Below are positions 25,215 to 35,456 of a stretch of 45,045 nucleotides of DNA, one piece after another. The number at the start of each line of letters is the position of its first letter. The stretch's first letter is position 1. The notes beneath the pieces were generated by a model. It worked only from the letters and a program-made list of their open reading frames with translations, did no database searches and was not told the DNA's origin. The position numbers were made by a program, and so were the translations under genes. The DNA is from Pedobacter foliorum. Lineage in GTDB: Bacteria > Bacteroidota > Bacteroidia > Sphingobacteriales > Sphingobacteriaceae. The stretch lies in the NCBI RefSeq assembly GCF_013266735.1, contig NZ_JABSNU010000024.1:1-45045 (forward strand). Reading direction: 5' to 3'.

Positions 25215-28200
25215 ATGAACGTGAAACTTACTATCCAAAAGGTAGGCTATCCTGATTCACTCCGGAAAAAGCTTATGCTATTACTGCTCTTTTTTGTTTT
25301 TTATGTCCATGCATTTGCGCAACAGCAGATCACAGGAAAGGTAACGGACAATAATATTGGCTTACCAAATGCCACGGTACGGGTAAAGGGAACCCAGCTA
25401 GGTACCAAAACAGATGGTGACGGGAAATTTAAACTGAGTGTCCCGGATAATGCGGTACTAATTTTTAGCTATATTGGATTTACAGATCAGGAGATCGCCC
25501 TGAATGGCAGGAAGCACATTGAAGTGCAACTTACGGAGGCAGTCGGCTCCGGACTTAATGAAATCGTGGTTGTGGGCTACGGAACCAAGAAACGTGCAAA
25601 CCTCACCGGAGCTGTCGCGACCATTAGTGGTGCGGAATTAGCCAAATCACCATCGACCAACCTGACCAACTCCATTGCGGGTCAGGTTCCAGGGTTGATT
25701 GTAAATGCCAGAAGCGGTGAGCCGGGTAATGACAATGCGGATATATTTGTTCGTGGGAAAGGTACCCTTGGTAATTCAGGTGCTTTGGTGGTTATCGATG
25801 GGATTCCGGATAGGGCAGGTGGTTTCGCCAGGTTAAATCCGGCCGATATCGAATCATTTAGTATCATAAAAGATGCAAGCGCAGCTATTTATGGTGCAAG
25901 AGCGGCTAATGGCGTTATTCTGATCACTACAAAAAGAGGTAAGTCAGGTAAGCCGGTACTTACACTTGGGACCAATTGGACCAGCACCCAGCCAACCCGA
26001 GTTCCTCAGATGCTGAGTTCCTACCAGTATGCACAGGCAACAAACGAATATGATGCCCTGGTAGGGCAGCAGCTTACCTGGAAGCCGGAGGATATTGAAA
26101 AATTCCGTGATGGTTCTGATCCGTTAGGGCATCCAAACAGCAACTGGTGGGATGCCATAATGAAGAAACGCGCATTACAACAAAATCACATCATGTCGTT
26201 AAGCGGAGGAACAGATAAGGTAAGTTATTTCTTCTCTGGTCAGCATCAGAAACAAGATGGGATTTACAAACGAGATGCCGCCTATTACAAACAAGATCAG
26301 GCGAGGGCAAACGTGGATGTGAGTGTGACCGATAATTTTAAAATAGGAATTGATGTATCCTATCGCAATGAATTTCGTAATGCGGCAAAAAACGGTTATG
26401 ATGCAGCTGGTGTTTTTAGGGAACTATGGCTAGCCTACCCTTATCTGACGCCAATTTATCCTAACGGACTTGTGGGTGTAGGTATTGGTGGCGGGCCGGA
26501 TAACAGTATGGCATACATTACCTCGGGTGAGGCAGGATATTCGCGTTTTACGACCGATTATCTGCAAACCAAGGCCTCATTTAGCTGGAAGCTGGATAAG
26601 GTTACTCCAGGACTTTTTGTAGATGGTTATTATGCCTATGACAAAACCGCATCTAAAATAAAGGCCTTTACTAAAACACCTCCACCGGCATACAGGTATG
26701 ACCCGGCTACAAAAGATTACGTAAAGGTAGCTTCATCAATAGCACCATCGCTTATTGAACAAAGAGGAGACCTCCGGGAGCGATTGCTCAATTTAAGGCT
26801 GGGGTACTCTAAAACCATTAGCGACCACACGTTTGACGCCTTTGTGGCCTTCGAAAGCTTCAAAGGAAATGCCGATACCCTTAATGCCTCAAGATCAAAC
26901 TTTTTAAGCAACAGCCTCGATCAATTGTCAGCAGGGAGCCTTATTGGCCAGCAAAATTTTTCTGATGCTGCAAAAGCTGCCCGTATCAATTACATCAGTC
27001 GTTTATCATACAACTATAAAAGTAAGTACCTGATTGATTATACCATGCGTTACGATGGTTCACAAAACTTTCCTCAAGGAAAACGCTATGGTTTTTTTCC
27101 CGGGGTTTCTGCAGGATGGCGCATTTCTCAGGAAGACTTCTTTAAATCGGAAGTGATCAATGAGTTGAAACTGAGAGCCTCATGGGGTAGAACAGGTAAC
27201 GACAGGGTGAGCGACTTCAATTACATTCAAAGGTATTTGCTGGGTACAGGTTATGGTTATTCACTGGGATCAGGGGCCTCACAGGTTTCCTCATTGATAC
27301 TTGGGCCAACACCTAATCCTAACATTACCTGGGAGCTGGCTACTACCAGCGATATTGGCTTAGAATCACAGTTTTTTAATGGTAAACTGGGTGTCAATGT
27401 AGATGTATTCAGGTCTATGCGTTCCAACATCCTGATCACTAGAAGTGAATCAGTTCCGGGTTATACCGGGCTGACCCTGCCAAATGAAAACCTAGGAAAA
27501 GTATTGAGCCGTGGTATTGAACTTGAAGCTACGCACAATAACAGGATCGGCAATTCCTTTACCTATAATATCAGGGGTAACATCACATTTGCCAGAAATA
27601 AGGTAATCTTTATGGATGAAGCAGCAAATATTCCTTCGTACCAGCGTAAAACAGGTATCCCTATTGATTCCTGGTTCCTGTATCAGTCAGATGGTATCTA
27701 TCAGAATCAGCAGGAAATTGACAATAGTCCACACCCAGCAGGAACAGGTATAGGCGATATCAGGTATAAAGATGTAAACAATGATGGGGCTATAAATGAC
27801 CTTGATAAAGTGAGGACGCCACTGGTACGTACGCCAGAGCTCATGTTTGGCTTGGCTTTAGGAGGATCATGGAAAAACATAGATGCCTCCGTTTTCTTCC
27901 AGGGACAGGCCAGGGCAAAATCCTACCTGGCACCTGCAGGATTAAACATGGCGACCGAGTTTTTTGACCAGAGATGGCAAAAACCTGGTGACACGAAATA
28001 TCCAAGAAACTTTAGCGGTCCAACCGGAAGAACTTTTGGGGTAAATACACTTGAATCAGATCAGTGGTTAAGAGATGCTTCATTTGTAAGGCTCAAAAAT
28101 GTAGAGTTGGGATATACTTTGCCAAAATCGGTATCCGAAAGGTTAAAGATGCAGAGTGCAAGAATTTATGTCAGCGGTACAAATCTGTTTTCTATCGACA

Positions 28201-28298
28201 AGTTCGGGCCGTCATTTGATCCGGAAGTGCCAAACAACTCAGGACAATACTATCCGCAACAGCGTTTGATCAATATTGGCGCAAACATCACTTTTTAA
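25215..28298 (+). CDS. SusC/RagA-family TonB-linked outer-membrane transporter
   Basis: The 1027-residue protein has a signal peptide (to about residue 36, ending FAQQ). A carboxypeptidase-regulatory-like domain follows (about 38-115; ITGKVTDNNIGLPNATVRVKG), then a plug domain (about 120-235; NEIVVVGYGTKKRANLTGAV, LVVIDGIPDR, IIKDASAAIYGARAANGVI) and a beta barrel ending in a phenylalanine (NIGANITF). There is no STN domain, so control by an ECF/FecR pair is not expected; the divergent GntR-type gene is the likely regulator. It imports large oligosaccharides with SusD, which starts 18 bp later. Length is normal. Confidence 0.95.
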   Translation: MNVKLTIQKVGYPDSLRKKLMLLLLFFVFYVHAFAQQQITGKVTDNNIGLPNATVRVKGTQLGTKTDGDGKFKLSVPDNAVLIFSYIGFTDQEIALNGRKHIEVQLTEAVGSGLNEIVVVGYGTKKRANLTGAVATISGAELAKSPSTNLTNSIAGQVPGLIVNARSGEPGNDNADIFVRGKGTLGNSGALVVIDGIPDRAGGFARLNPADIESFSIIKDASAAIYGARAANGVILITTKRGKSGKPVLTLGTNWTSTQPTRVPQMLSSYQYAQATNEYDALVGQQLTWKPEDIEKFRDGSDPLGHPNSNWWDAIMKKRALQQNHIMSLSGGTDKVSYFFSGQHQKQDGIYKRDAAYYKQDQARANVDVSVTDNFKIGIDVSYRNEFRNAAKNGYDAAGVFRELWLAYPYLTPIYPNGLVGVGIGGGPDNSMAYITSGEAGYSRFTTDYLQTKASFSWKLDKVTPGLFVDGYYAYDKTASKIKAFTKTPPPAYRYDPATKDYVKVASSIAPSLIEQRGDLRERLLNLRLGYSKTISDHTFDAFVAFESFKGNADTLNASRSNFLSNSLDQLSAGSLIGQQNFSDAAKAARINYISRLSYNYKSKYLIDYTMRYDGSQNFPQGKRYGFFPGVSAGWRISQEDFFKSEVINELKLRASWGRTGNDRVSDFNYIQRYLLGTGYGYSLGSGASQVSSLILGPTPNPNITWELATTSDIGLESQFFNGKLGVNVDVFRSMRSNILITRSESVPGYTGLTLPNENLGKVLSRGIELEATHNNRIGNSFTYNIRGNITFARNKVIFMDEAANIPSYQRKTGIPIDSWFLYQSDGIYQNQQEIDNSPHPAGTGIGDIRYKDVNNDGAINDLDKVRTPLVRTPELMFGLALGGSWKNIDASVFFQGQARAKSYLAPAGLNMATEFFDQRWQKPGDTKYPRNFSGPTGRTFGVNTLESDQWLRDASFVRLKNVELGYTLPKSVSERLKMQSARIYVSGTNLFSIDKFGPSFDPEVPNNSGQYYPQQRLINIGANITF

Positions 28299-28316
28299 AA
28301 ACTTATAAAGCATATC

Positions 28317-29975
28317 ATGAAATTGAACATAAATAATTTTAAAATCAACAGCGCTGCTTTACTCGTTTGCACTGCGTTGATATTTGGAGGATGCAAAAAG
28401 GCATTAGACCTGCAACCTCTGGACTCTTATTCTGAAAAGGATGTTTGGTCGGATCCGAAACTGACCCAGGTTTTTGTGAACAACATTTACAATGAAACGG
28501 TGCTGGCCTACCAGAACGGAGGTTTTGGCTGGGCAGCGCAAACCGATGAGCTTTACGGGAACTTTAACTGGACCAATGAAAACCTGTACGTGCGCGGAGA
28601 AGCCACACCGGACAACCAGACCTCTGGTTCTTTGAACCATTGGAATAAAATGTATGCCTCTATCCGTTCCAGCAATATTTTCTTCACAAATATTGAAAAG
28701 CTATCCGGCGCAGATGAAGCAGTAAATACTATGAAGGGGGAGGTACATTTTTTAAGAGCACTGGCTTATTTTGAGCTGCTGAAAAGATTTGGTGGGGTAC
28801 CGCTTATTGCAAAAGTTTATGATGTGAACGACAGGAGCTTTGATGAAAAAAGAGCCAGCTGGACAGAGACTAAAGACTTTATACTTACAGATATTGCTGA
28901 AGCGTTAAAAACATTGCCAGCGGTTTATCCCAACGACCCTGATAAAGGACGCGCAACAGCAGGGGCAGCACTCGCCTTAAAATCGAGATTATTGTTGTAC
29001 GCTGCAAGTCCCTATTTTAATAAAACCAATGACAGACAATTGTGGGAAGATGCTAAACTGGCCGCAAAAGCAGTGATTGATTTTACCGGGGTAAAATATG
29101 CTTTGTATGGCAACGCAGCCAACGGTACCTATAATAAAACCTTTCTTGATTTCTTTAATCCGGAAATTATTTTTGGGAGGGTATATAGTGGTTTGGTGAA
29201 AGCTGATCGGTACAATACGGTAAGCAGAGATTTGAGTCCGAATGGCTATAATGGTTACAGTGCGTACAATGTTGTACAGCAGATGGTAGATGATTTTGAG
29301 ATGGCCGATGGTACAAAGTTCAGCTGGAGCAATCCTGAGCAGGCAAAAAATCCTTATTTGAACAGGGAGCCTAGATTTTATGAGACCATATTGGCAAACA
29401 ATCAGCAGTTTAAGGGAAGATTGACTGGTTTTTTTGAAGGAGGCGATGATTCTCCGCAAAGTCCTTATTCGCCATGGAATGCTTCGAAAACAAGGTACTG
29501 TGTGAGGAAGATGGTAGATGAGACCCATGACTGGAATGTTCAGGATTATGATGCTACCCAATGGGCGGTTTTCAGATTGTCGGAAATTTACCTGAACTAT
29601 GCAGAGGCTTGTTCAGCACTGGGTGAAGACGGAGAGGCACTGACTTATCTGAACAAAATAAGAACGGAGAAAGCAGGCTTGCCTGTGGCTAGTGGTGCCG
29701 GAACAGCATTGATGGAAAAAATAAGACATGAGCGCAGGATTGAATTGTGCTTTGAAGGACATCGTTATTTTGACATCAGGCGATGGGGAATTGCAGAGGT
29801 GGGTTCGGAAGATGCCAAAGGTGTAATTATTAAAAAGCAAAGCAATGGTACGTTTACTTATGAGATCATGACGGTTCAGGAGCGTACCTGGGTTCCTAGT
29901 TTTTATTATTATCCAATTCCAAGGAGCGAAATACAAAAGAATCCAGCTATCATACAGAATCCAGATTACAAATAA
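28317..29975 (+). CDS. SusD/RagB-family glycan-binding lipoprotein
   Basis: The 552-residue lipoprotein has a lipobox ending FGGC with Cys26, placing it on the outer membrane as lid of the SusC pore. SusD features include KKALDLQPLDSYSEKDVWSD, the TPR-like helical part (GEVHFLRALAYFELLKRFGGVPLI), the AALALKSRLLLYAASP stretch, and the C-terminal IRHERRIELCFEGHRYFDIRRWGIAE with NPAIIQNPDYK at the end. It is 18 bp after SusC and clearly paired with it. A 128-bp gap with a repeat element then separates it from the glycosidase-like genes. Confidence 0.95.
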   Translation: MKLNINNFKINSAALLVCTALIFGGCKKALDLQPLDSYSEKDVWSDPKLTQVFVNNIYNETVLAYQNGGFGWAAQTDELYGNFNWTNENLYVRGEATPDNQTSGSLNHWNKMYASIRSSNIFFTNIEKLSGADEAVNTMKGEVHFLRALAYFELLKRFGGVPLIAKVYDVNDRSFDEKRASWTETKDFILTDIAEALKTLPAVYPNDPDKGRATAGAALALKSRLLLYAASPYFNKTNDRQLWEDAKLAAKAVIDFTGVKYALYGNAANGTYNKTFLDFFNPEIIFGRVYSGLVKADRYNTVSRDLSPNGYNGYSAYNVVQQMVDDFEMADGTKFSWSNPEQAKNPYLNREPRFYETILANNQQFKGRLTGFFEGGDDSPQSPYSPWNASKTRYCVRKMVDETHDWNVQDYDATQWAVFRLSEIYLNYAEACSALGEDGEALTYLNKIRTEKAGLPVASGAGTALMEKIRHERRIELCFEGHRYFDIRRWGIAEVGSEDAKGVIIKKQSNGTFTYEIMTVQERTWVPSFYYYPIPRSEIQKNPAIIQNPDYK

Positions 29976-29993
29976 ATTTATAAGATAGATGCA

Positions 29994-30013
29994 TGTTCGT
30001 TATGTAGCGAACA
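29994..30013 (+). terminator. Weak hairpin after SusD
   Basis: TGTTCG (29994-29999) pairs with CGAACA (30008-30013) around an 8-base loop. There is no T-run, so it may attenuate or only stabilise the SusCD message rather than end it. Confidence 0.3.
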
Positions 30014-30035
30014 CAGGCACATTACACCAACACAT

Positions 30036-30078
30036 TCGTCATTCTGAAATAAATTTAGGATTGGTTTTAGGATGACGA
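30036..30078. repeat. Dispersed intergenic hairpin repeat
   Basis: TCGTCATTCT (30036-30045) pairs fully with AGGATGACGA (30069-30078), using one G-U pair. The interior CTGAAATAAATTTAGGA resembles the partial copy at 100-121. It sits in the SusD-glycosidase gap. Confidence 0.5.
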
Positions 30079-30103
30079 GTGTTTATTTAATACCTAATTT
30101 AAT

Positions 30104-32092
30104 ATGAAATATTTCCCTATAAAAAGTTTATTATTTTTCCTGTTTCTGCTGTATGGCGTTACTGATGCGAATGGACAAAACCTGCGATGGTATTTGATGA
30201 AAAACGGAGGTATAGAATGGGCCGTGAAAAAAGGCGCAGCCCATACCGATCAGATTGAAATGAGTGGAAAGCAGATTTCAGCAATAATTACTTACGGTGT
30301 AGATGATAAAAGTAATTTCATATTAAAAAGGAAACTGGTGTTCCCAATGCTGCGTATAATCCCTAATGATACACGGGGAAGTCTGATCAGGGATTTTGAT
30401 CAGACGATACCGTCAGTATCCATAAACGGGAAAGCAATAGAAGAGCAGCCTGATGCAATTTCATTTAATGGCGCTATAAAAGTGAAGTCGGCTATTGGAA
30501 TGATAAGCTTTTCGCACGAGCTTTTCCCATCGGTTGATAAGCCCGCATTTATTGAGCAATGCATCTTTAAAAACAAGGGAACAAAAGCTGTTGAGATTAC
30601 CATTCCAGAATTAGACAGGACAGATAGTACAAAGAAGAGCGAAGGGGTTTATGGAACTTACCTGTTAAATACTAAAATCTACGGATCGGGAAAATTCACC
30701 TTAAAGCCGGGCGAAGAGCAGTCCTATGCGATTGTTCATTCCGCAAGAAAAACCGCTGATCAGGCTTATGATTTCTCTTCGGAATATGAATCCTTAAAAC
30801 GCAAAAAATTCATCACTGAAATTACCCAAGCGCTGGTGCTAAAAACTCCGGATGATACGCTGAACCAGATGTTCTCATTTGCGAAGATCAGGGCTACAGA
30901 AAGTATTTTTGATACCAAAGGAGGGCTGATGCATAGTCCGGGTGGTGGCTCTTATTATGCAGGAATCTGGGCAAATGACCAGGCCGAATATATGAATCCG
31001 CTATTTCCGTTTTTAGGTTATGCTGCAGGAAACGAAAGTGCGATGAATAGCTTTAGGATGTTTGCAAAATACATGAACGACCAGTACGAACCAATTCCCA
31101 GTTCCATTATTGCAGAGGGAGAAGGAATGTGGAATGGGGCGGGGGATCGTGGAGATATGGCCATGATTGCCTATGGTGCATCAAGATTTGCGCTTGCTTA
31201 TGCTGATACTTCCGAAGCACGGAAATTGTGGCCGCTAATAGAATGGTGCCTGGAGTTTTCGAGAAGGAAGAAAAGTGCTGATGGTGTAATCGCATCCGAT
31301 TCAGATGAGTTGGAGGGTAGGTTTCCTGCAGGGAAAATAAACTTGTCGACCAATACACTTGCTTATGGCGCACTGATCAGTGCCTCGGATCTTGCAGCTA
31401 CGCTGGGCGAAAAAGCTGTGTCAGAAAAATTAGCTAAGGAAGCTATTGCCCTGAGAACAGCCATTGAGAAGTATTTTGGTGCAAAAGTACAGGGGTATAA
31501 TACCTATCGTTATTTTGACGGAAATGATAAACTAAGGTCGTGGATAGGTATGCCATTAGTAATGGGGCTATACACCAGAAAAGCAGAAACTGCAAAAGCA
31601 TTGCTATCACAGCATTTGTGGACCAAAGATGGGATGCTTACTGAATCGGGATCGAAGACGTTTTGGGACCGCTCACTTTTATATGCCGTTCGGGGATTGT
31701 TTAATGCAGGCATAACCGATACCACGCTGAAATACCTGAAATATTATACCTCAAAACGTTTGCTTGGTGAGCATGTCCCTTATGCTGTTGAGGCCTGGCC
31801 TGAGGGAGACCAGCGTCATTTAGCGGCAGAGAGCGGTTTGTATTGCAGGGCCATAACAGAAGGATTGTTTGGGATGCAGCCTAAAAGCTTTAAGTCGTTT
31901 TTATTGCTGCCTTATCTTCCTGCAGGTTGGAAAGAAATGTCGCTAAATCATATCAGGGCTTTTGATAAAGATTTTAACATTACGGTGGTTAGGGCTGGTC
32001 AGAAACTAAAAATTATTGTAGAACAAGCCGGTAGTAAAAAGCAGGAAATCAACTGGGACGGACTAAAGGCAGTAGAAATAAACTTATACTAA
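30104..32092 (+). CDS. Secreted six-hairpin (alpha/alpha barrel) glycosidase-like protein, family unassigned
   Basis: The 662-residue product has a signal peptide (to about 25, ending ANGQ), a beta-rich N-terminal region to about 240, and a helical region from about 245 that looks like an (alpha/alpha)6 barrel: SIFDTKGGLMHSPGGGSYYAGIWANDQAEYMNP, EGEGMWNGAGDRGDMAMIAYG, DSDELEGRFPAG and a final beta part. WANDQAEY and DSDELEGR hold candidate acidic catalytic residues. The pattern is like glycoside hydrolases of the six-hairpin superfamily, but I cannot name the family. It stops 4 bp before the next gene, which is also of this type, so the two probably act in sequence on the same glycan in the periplasm. 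Confidence 0.65.
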   Translation: MKYFPIKSLLFFLFLLYGVTDANGQNLRWYLMKNGGIEWAVKKGAAHTDQIEMSGKQISAIITYGVDDKSNFILKRKLVFPMLRIIPNDTRGSLIRDFDQTIPSVSINGKAIEEQPDAISFNGAIKVKSAIGMISFSHELFPSVDKPAFIEQCIFKNKGTKAVEITIPELDRTDSTKKSEGVYGTYLLNTKIYGSGKFTLKPGEEQSYAIVHSARKTADQAYDFSSEYESLKRKKFITEITQALVLKTPDDTLNQMFSFAKIRATESIFDTKGGLMHSPGGGSYYAGIWANDQAEYMNPLFPFLGYAAGNESAMNSFRMFAKYMNDQYEPIPSSIIAEGEGMWNGAGDRGDMAMIAYGASRFALAYADTSEARKLWPLIEWCLEFSRRKKSADGVIASDSDELEGRFPAGKINLSTNTLAYGALISASDLAATLGEKAVSEKLAKEAIALRTAIEKYFGAKVQGYNTYRYFDGNDKLRSWIGMPLVMGLYTRKAETAKALLSQHLWTKDGMLTESGSKTFWDRSLLYAVRGLFNAGITDTTLKYLKYYTSKRLLGEHVPYAVEAWPEGDQRHLAAESGLYCRAITEGLFGMQPKSFKSFLLLPYLPAGWKEMSLNHIRAFDKDFNITVVRAGQKLKIIVEQAGSKKQEINWDGLKAVEINLY

Positions 32093-32096
32093 ACAC

Positions 32097-33476
32097 ATGA
32101 AAAGAAACCTTTTTGTATACTTATTACTTTGCCTTTGCTGCAGCGCATATGCCCAAAATGGCGGAGTAACTTTTACATCATCAGATGCTGCATTGCAGAC
32201 TGCCTTCGGCAGGGCGAAAGAAATGGCGTTAAGCTATAAAGGAAAACCAGGTGACCCGGTGGGCCCATGGTATGAATCGGCATTACCCCCCAGATCAGCA
32301 TTTTGCATGCGCGATGTAGCACATCAGAGTATTGGGGGAGAGATTTTAGGATTGAACAAGGAGAACAAAAATATGCTTAGGCTATTTGTGAGCAATATAT
32401 CAGCATCAAAAGACTGGTGTTCTTACTGGGAAATTAACCATTTGGGCAAACCTGCGGTTGAGGATTACCGTAATGATAAAGAGTTCTGGTATAACCTGAA
32501 TGCGAACTTTGATGTGTTGACTACCAACTGGAAATTGTATCTGTGGACCGGTGATGAAGAATACATTAAAGGCGCTGCTTTTGAAAATTTTCATGAAAAG
32601 TCTGTTACTTCATTTATTGACAGTTGGGTATTGCAGGCTGATTCATTATTGAGCAGGCCGACCCATCCAAATGCTCCTGTGCCTTTTAATGATGAAGATT
32701 CCTTTCATCGCTGTCGCGGTTTACCTTCTTATTCTGAAGGGGTGCCTAATATTAAAATGGGAGTAGATTTGATAGGAGCAATATACAGAGGGCTGATGTC
32801 GTACGCTTCGATACTCGATGTGAAAGGTAAGGCTAAGGAAGCCAAATTGTACAGGAAAAAAGCTGCAGCATATCAGAAAAGCATAGATGATTTGTGGTGG
32901 AACGAATCTGCTTCACTTTATAACACCTATTATTCGACTGACCACAAGTTTGGAATGGAAGAAGGAGAAACCTTTTTGCTGTGGTTTGACGCATTGAAAG
33001 ACGGCGATAGAAAAGAAAAGACCATACAGCACTTATTGTCTAAGGATTGGAATGTAGAAAATCTATCGTACTTTCCATTGATCATGTATCAGAATGGACA
33101 AGCCGAAAAGGCTTACAACTATATGCTTCATTTGACCAATCCTGAAACGAAAAGAAGGGAATATCCTGAGGTGTCCTATGGGGTAGTTAAAGGTTTTGTA
33201 GAAGGATTGATGGGTTTAGAAGCAGATGCGAGATTTGATCGCATCACGACTTTGTATCGAGGTAAAAAAGAGAGTATATCGGAGATTAAAGATGTACCTG
33301 TGCTGAAGACATTGATTACGGTAAAGCATGTAGGGAATAAAAGATCCAGACTAACTAATAATGGTAAAAAGAAAGTCTTGTGGCAGCCCAGGTTTATAAA
33401 TGATCAGGGAAAATTGATTATTAAAACTGCAGTTTGGGTGCAGCCGAAAACTTTTAAAGAAATTAGCCAGATCTAA
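32097..33476 (+). CDS. Second secreted six-hairpin glycosidase-like protein
   Basis: The 459-residue product has a signal peptide ending AYAQ near 20. It has mostly helical repeats typical of an (alpha/alpha)6 barrel: GPWYESALPPRSAFCMRDVAHQSIGG, FWYNLNANFDVLTTNWKLYLWTGDEEYI, DDLWWNESASLYNTYYS and EYPEVSYGVVKGFVEGLMGL. FCMRDVAHQ carries an R-D pair often seen at the substrate end of such barrels. A short beta domain ends the chain. It is shorter than its neighbour and does not look like a copy of it. The exact reaction is unknown; the context suggests an exo-acting enzyme in sulfated-glycan breakdown. Confidence 0.62.
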   Translation: MKRNLFVYLLLCLCCSAYAQNGGVTFTSSDAALQTAFGRAKEMALSYKGKPGDPVGPWYESALPPRSAFCMRDVAHQSIGGEILGLNKENKNMLRLFVSNISASKDWCSYWEINHLGKPAVEDYRNDKEFWYNLNANFDVLTTNWKLYLWTGDEEYIKGAAFENFHEKSVTSFIDSWVLQADSLLSRPTHPNAPVPFNDEDSFHRCRGLPSYSEGVPNIKMGVDLIGAIYRGLMSYASILDVKGKAKEAKLYRKKAAAYQKSIDDLWWNESASLYNTYYSTDHKFGMEEGETFLLWFDALKDGDRKEKTIQHLLSKDWNVENLSYFPLIMYQNGQAEKAYNYMLHLTNPETKRREYPEVSYGVVKGFVEGLMGLEADARFDRITTLYRGKKESISEIKDVPVLKTLITVKHVGNKRSRLTNNGKKKVLWQPRFINDQGKLIIKTAVWVQPKTFKEISQI

Positions 33477-33549
33477 ATTGAAGTGATAGATTGATGTTTC
33501 AGTCTGCATACAATGAAGTGTGTTTTAAATATTAGATGAATATATTGTA

Positions 33550-35073
33550 ATGATTAGATTTTTAAATGCTAAGGTTATTTGTTTTCTTATGGCACTAGCG
33601 CCAGGCTTAGTGTTGGCGCAAAAACGGGAATCCAAACCTAATGTGATTGTTATTTACGCTGACGATTTGGGTTATGGTGATGTTGGGGCATATGGTGCTA
33701 CAAAAATTAAAACCCCTAATTTGGATCGTTTGTCCAAGAGCGGCATTCGTTTTACAAATGCACATTCCTCTTCGGCAACATGTACACCTTCTCGTTATGC
33801 TTTGATGACAGGTAATTATCCTTGGCGGGTTAAGGGGACTGAAATCTTATCCGGTGATGCAGCGCTGATTATCCCTTTGGATAAAATCACCTTACCTAAG
33901 CTGTTCAAGAATGCAGGCTATACTACTGCTATTGTTGGGAAATGGCATTTGGGTTTAGGTGAGGGAGTGAAAAAAGACTGGAGCACCAGGGTGTCGCCTG
34001 GACCCAATGAAACAGGGTTTGATTATTCATTCATTTTTCCGGCCACAGCAGATAGGGTGCCTACCGTTTTTATGGAAAATCAGCGTGTAGTGGCTCTAGA
34101 TCCTAATGACCCTATTGAGGTCGATTATAGAAATAAGGTGGGCAATGATCCAACCGGAAAAGACAATCCCGAATTGTTAAAGATGAAAGCTTCTCCTGAT
34201 CATGGTCATGACAATACGATTGTAAATGGAATTGGTAGGATTGGTTTTATGAGTGGTGGACACAGTGCAAGGTGGGTGGATGAGGAAATTTCTACTACCT
34301 TTTTAACCGTGGCTAAAAACTATATGAAACGAAATGTTAATCGGGCATTTTTTCTATATTTTCCGGTGACAGAGCCTCATGTTCCGAGAATGCCAGCTAC
34401 AATGTTTAAGGGCAAGAGCGGGCTTGGTTATCGTGGTGATGCAATTTTACAATTAGACTGGACAGTTGGGCAAATTCTGGATGAGGTGGAGACTCTGGGG
34501 ATTAAAGAGAATACGATTATTGTTTTTAGTAGTGATAATGGTCCGGTATTGAATGATGGGTATCAAGACGGAGCAGTAACGCAACGAAATGGTCATCTGC
34601 CTGCGGGGGTTTTGCGAGGCACTAAAGGTAGCGTTTTTGAAGCCGGAACTCGGATTCCTTTTATGATATCAGGACCTAACATTGCAAAAGGTAAGGTGTC
34701 TAATGCACTTATTGGGCAAATCGATCTTTTGGCTTCGTTTTCTAATCTGTTGAAACAAAATGTGCCTGTTGGTGAGGCAAAGGATAGTCAGGATTTATGG
34801 AGTACGCTGTCTGGATCTACAAAAACTGGCCGCAAAATCTACGTGGAGCATTCGGAAGGTTTGGCGCTTGTTAAAGGGGATTGGAAATACATTGAACCTA
34901 ATGCTGGAGTTTCTTATAGAAAGTCAACGGACACTGAAACTGGTAATTCTCCAGAACCGCAATTGTACAATTTAGCAGAGGATATTGGAGAGAAAAATAA
35001 TCTTGCTAAAAAGTTTCCTGAAAAATTGAAAGAGCTGCAGAAATTATTGCAGCTAGAAAAGGATAAGAAATAG
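33550..35073 (+). CDS. Sulfatase (S1 type, formylglycine-dependent)
   Basis: The 507-residue exported enzyme has a signal peptide ending VLAQ near 24. It has the metal-binding Asp38-Asp39 in VIVIYADDLGYGDVGAYG, the sulfatase signature C78-T-P-S-R (Cys78 to become formylglycine), KWHLG (VGKWHLGLG), and a late SSDNGP with further metal ligands. It would remove sulfate esters from the glycan so that the glycosidases can act. A sulfatase-maturing enzyme is not in the window and must be supplied from elsewhere. It begins 73 bp after the second glycosidase-like gene and is the last gene of the locus; a strong hairpin follows at 35197. Confidence 0.9.
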   Translation: MIRFLNAKVICFLMALAPGLVLAQKRESKPNVIVIYADDLGYGDVGAYGATKIKTPNLDRLSKSGIRFTNAHSSSATCTPSRYALMTGNYPWRVKGTEILSGDAALIIPLDKITLPKLFKNAGYTTAIVGKWHLGLGEGVKKDWSTRVSPGPNETGFDYSFIFPATADRVPTVFMENQRVVALDPNDPIEVDYRNKVGNDPTGKDNPELLKMKASPDHGHDNTIVNGIGRIGFMSGGHSARWVDEEISTTFLTVAKNYMKRNVNRAFFLYFPVTEPHVPRMPATMFKGKSGLGYRGDAILQLDWTVGQILDEVETLGIKENTIIVFSSDNGPVLNDGYQDGAVTQRNGHLPAGVLRGTKGSVFEAGTRIPFMISGPNIAKGKVSNALIGQIDLLASFSNLLKQNVPVGEAKDSQDLWSTLSGSTKTGRKIYVEHSEGLALVKGDWKYIEPNAGVSYRKSTDTETGNSPEPQLYNLAEDIGEKNNLAKKFPEKLKELQKLLQLEKDKK

Positions 35074-35196
35074 ATTGATGATGTGTTAGTGGAGATTCCG
35101 CTGACTCAGTTCTCCCTCATTTTTGTTGATTGAACCCTAAGTGTATATTTTAGAGATAGTGGCTCTTCCTCCAGTAACACCGAACTTTAGAAAGTT

Positions 35197-35241
35197 AAAA
35201 TTTAGGTTGTAATATTATTCTAATATTACAACCTAAATTTT
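35197..35241. terminator. Terminator after the sulfatase gene
   Basis: Perfect 21-base arms (35197-35217 and 35221-35241) with a 3-base loop TTC, with AAAATTT on one side and AAATTTTG on the other. It lies 124 bp after the sulfatase stop and ends the first PUL. Confidence 0.75.
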
Positions 35242-35456
35242 GTTTTGAATTGTGATGTGATATTGTTTTTTTGTAGTAATTAATGAGCAGTTATTTTACA
35301 TTTTTTGCGATTGAAAAATAGAAAATAAATGAGTTGATGCATTTTGATTTGAAATAATACAGACCCAAATTTATACCCTTATATTTCAGGATGGTTATAG
35401 TTGATAATCAATAAGTATTGTAAGTTGAGAATGCAATACTGCCAGCCCGAATTGAG

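Noticed and set aside
28989..29561. A 190-codon open frame on the minus strand
   Set aside because: It lies within the SusD gene, has low-complexity composition and no recognisable domain; it is a shadow.
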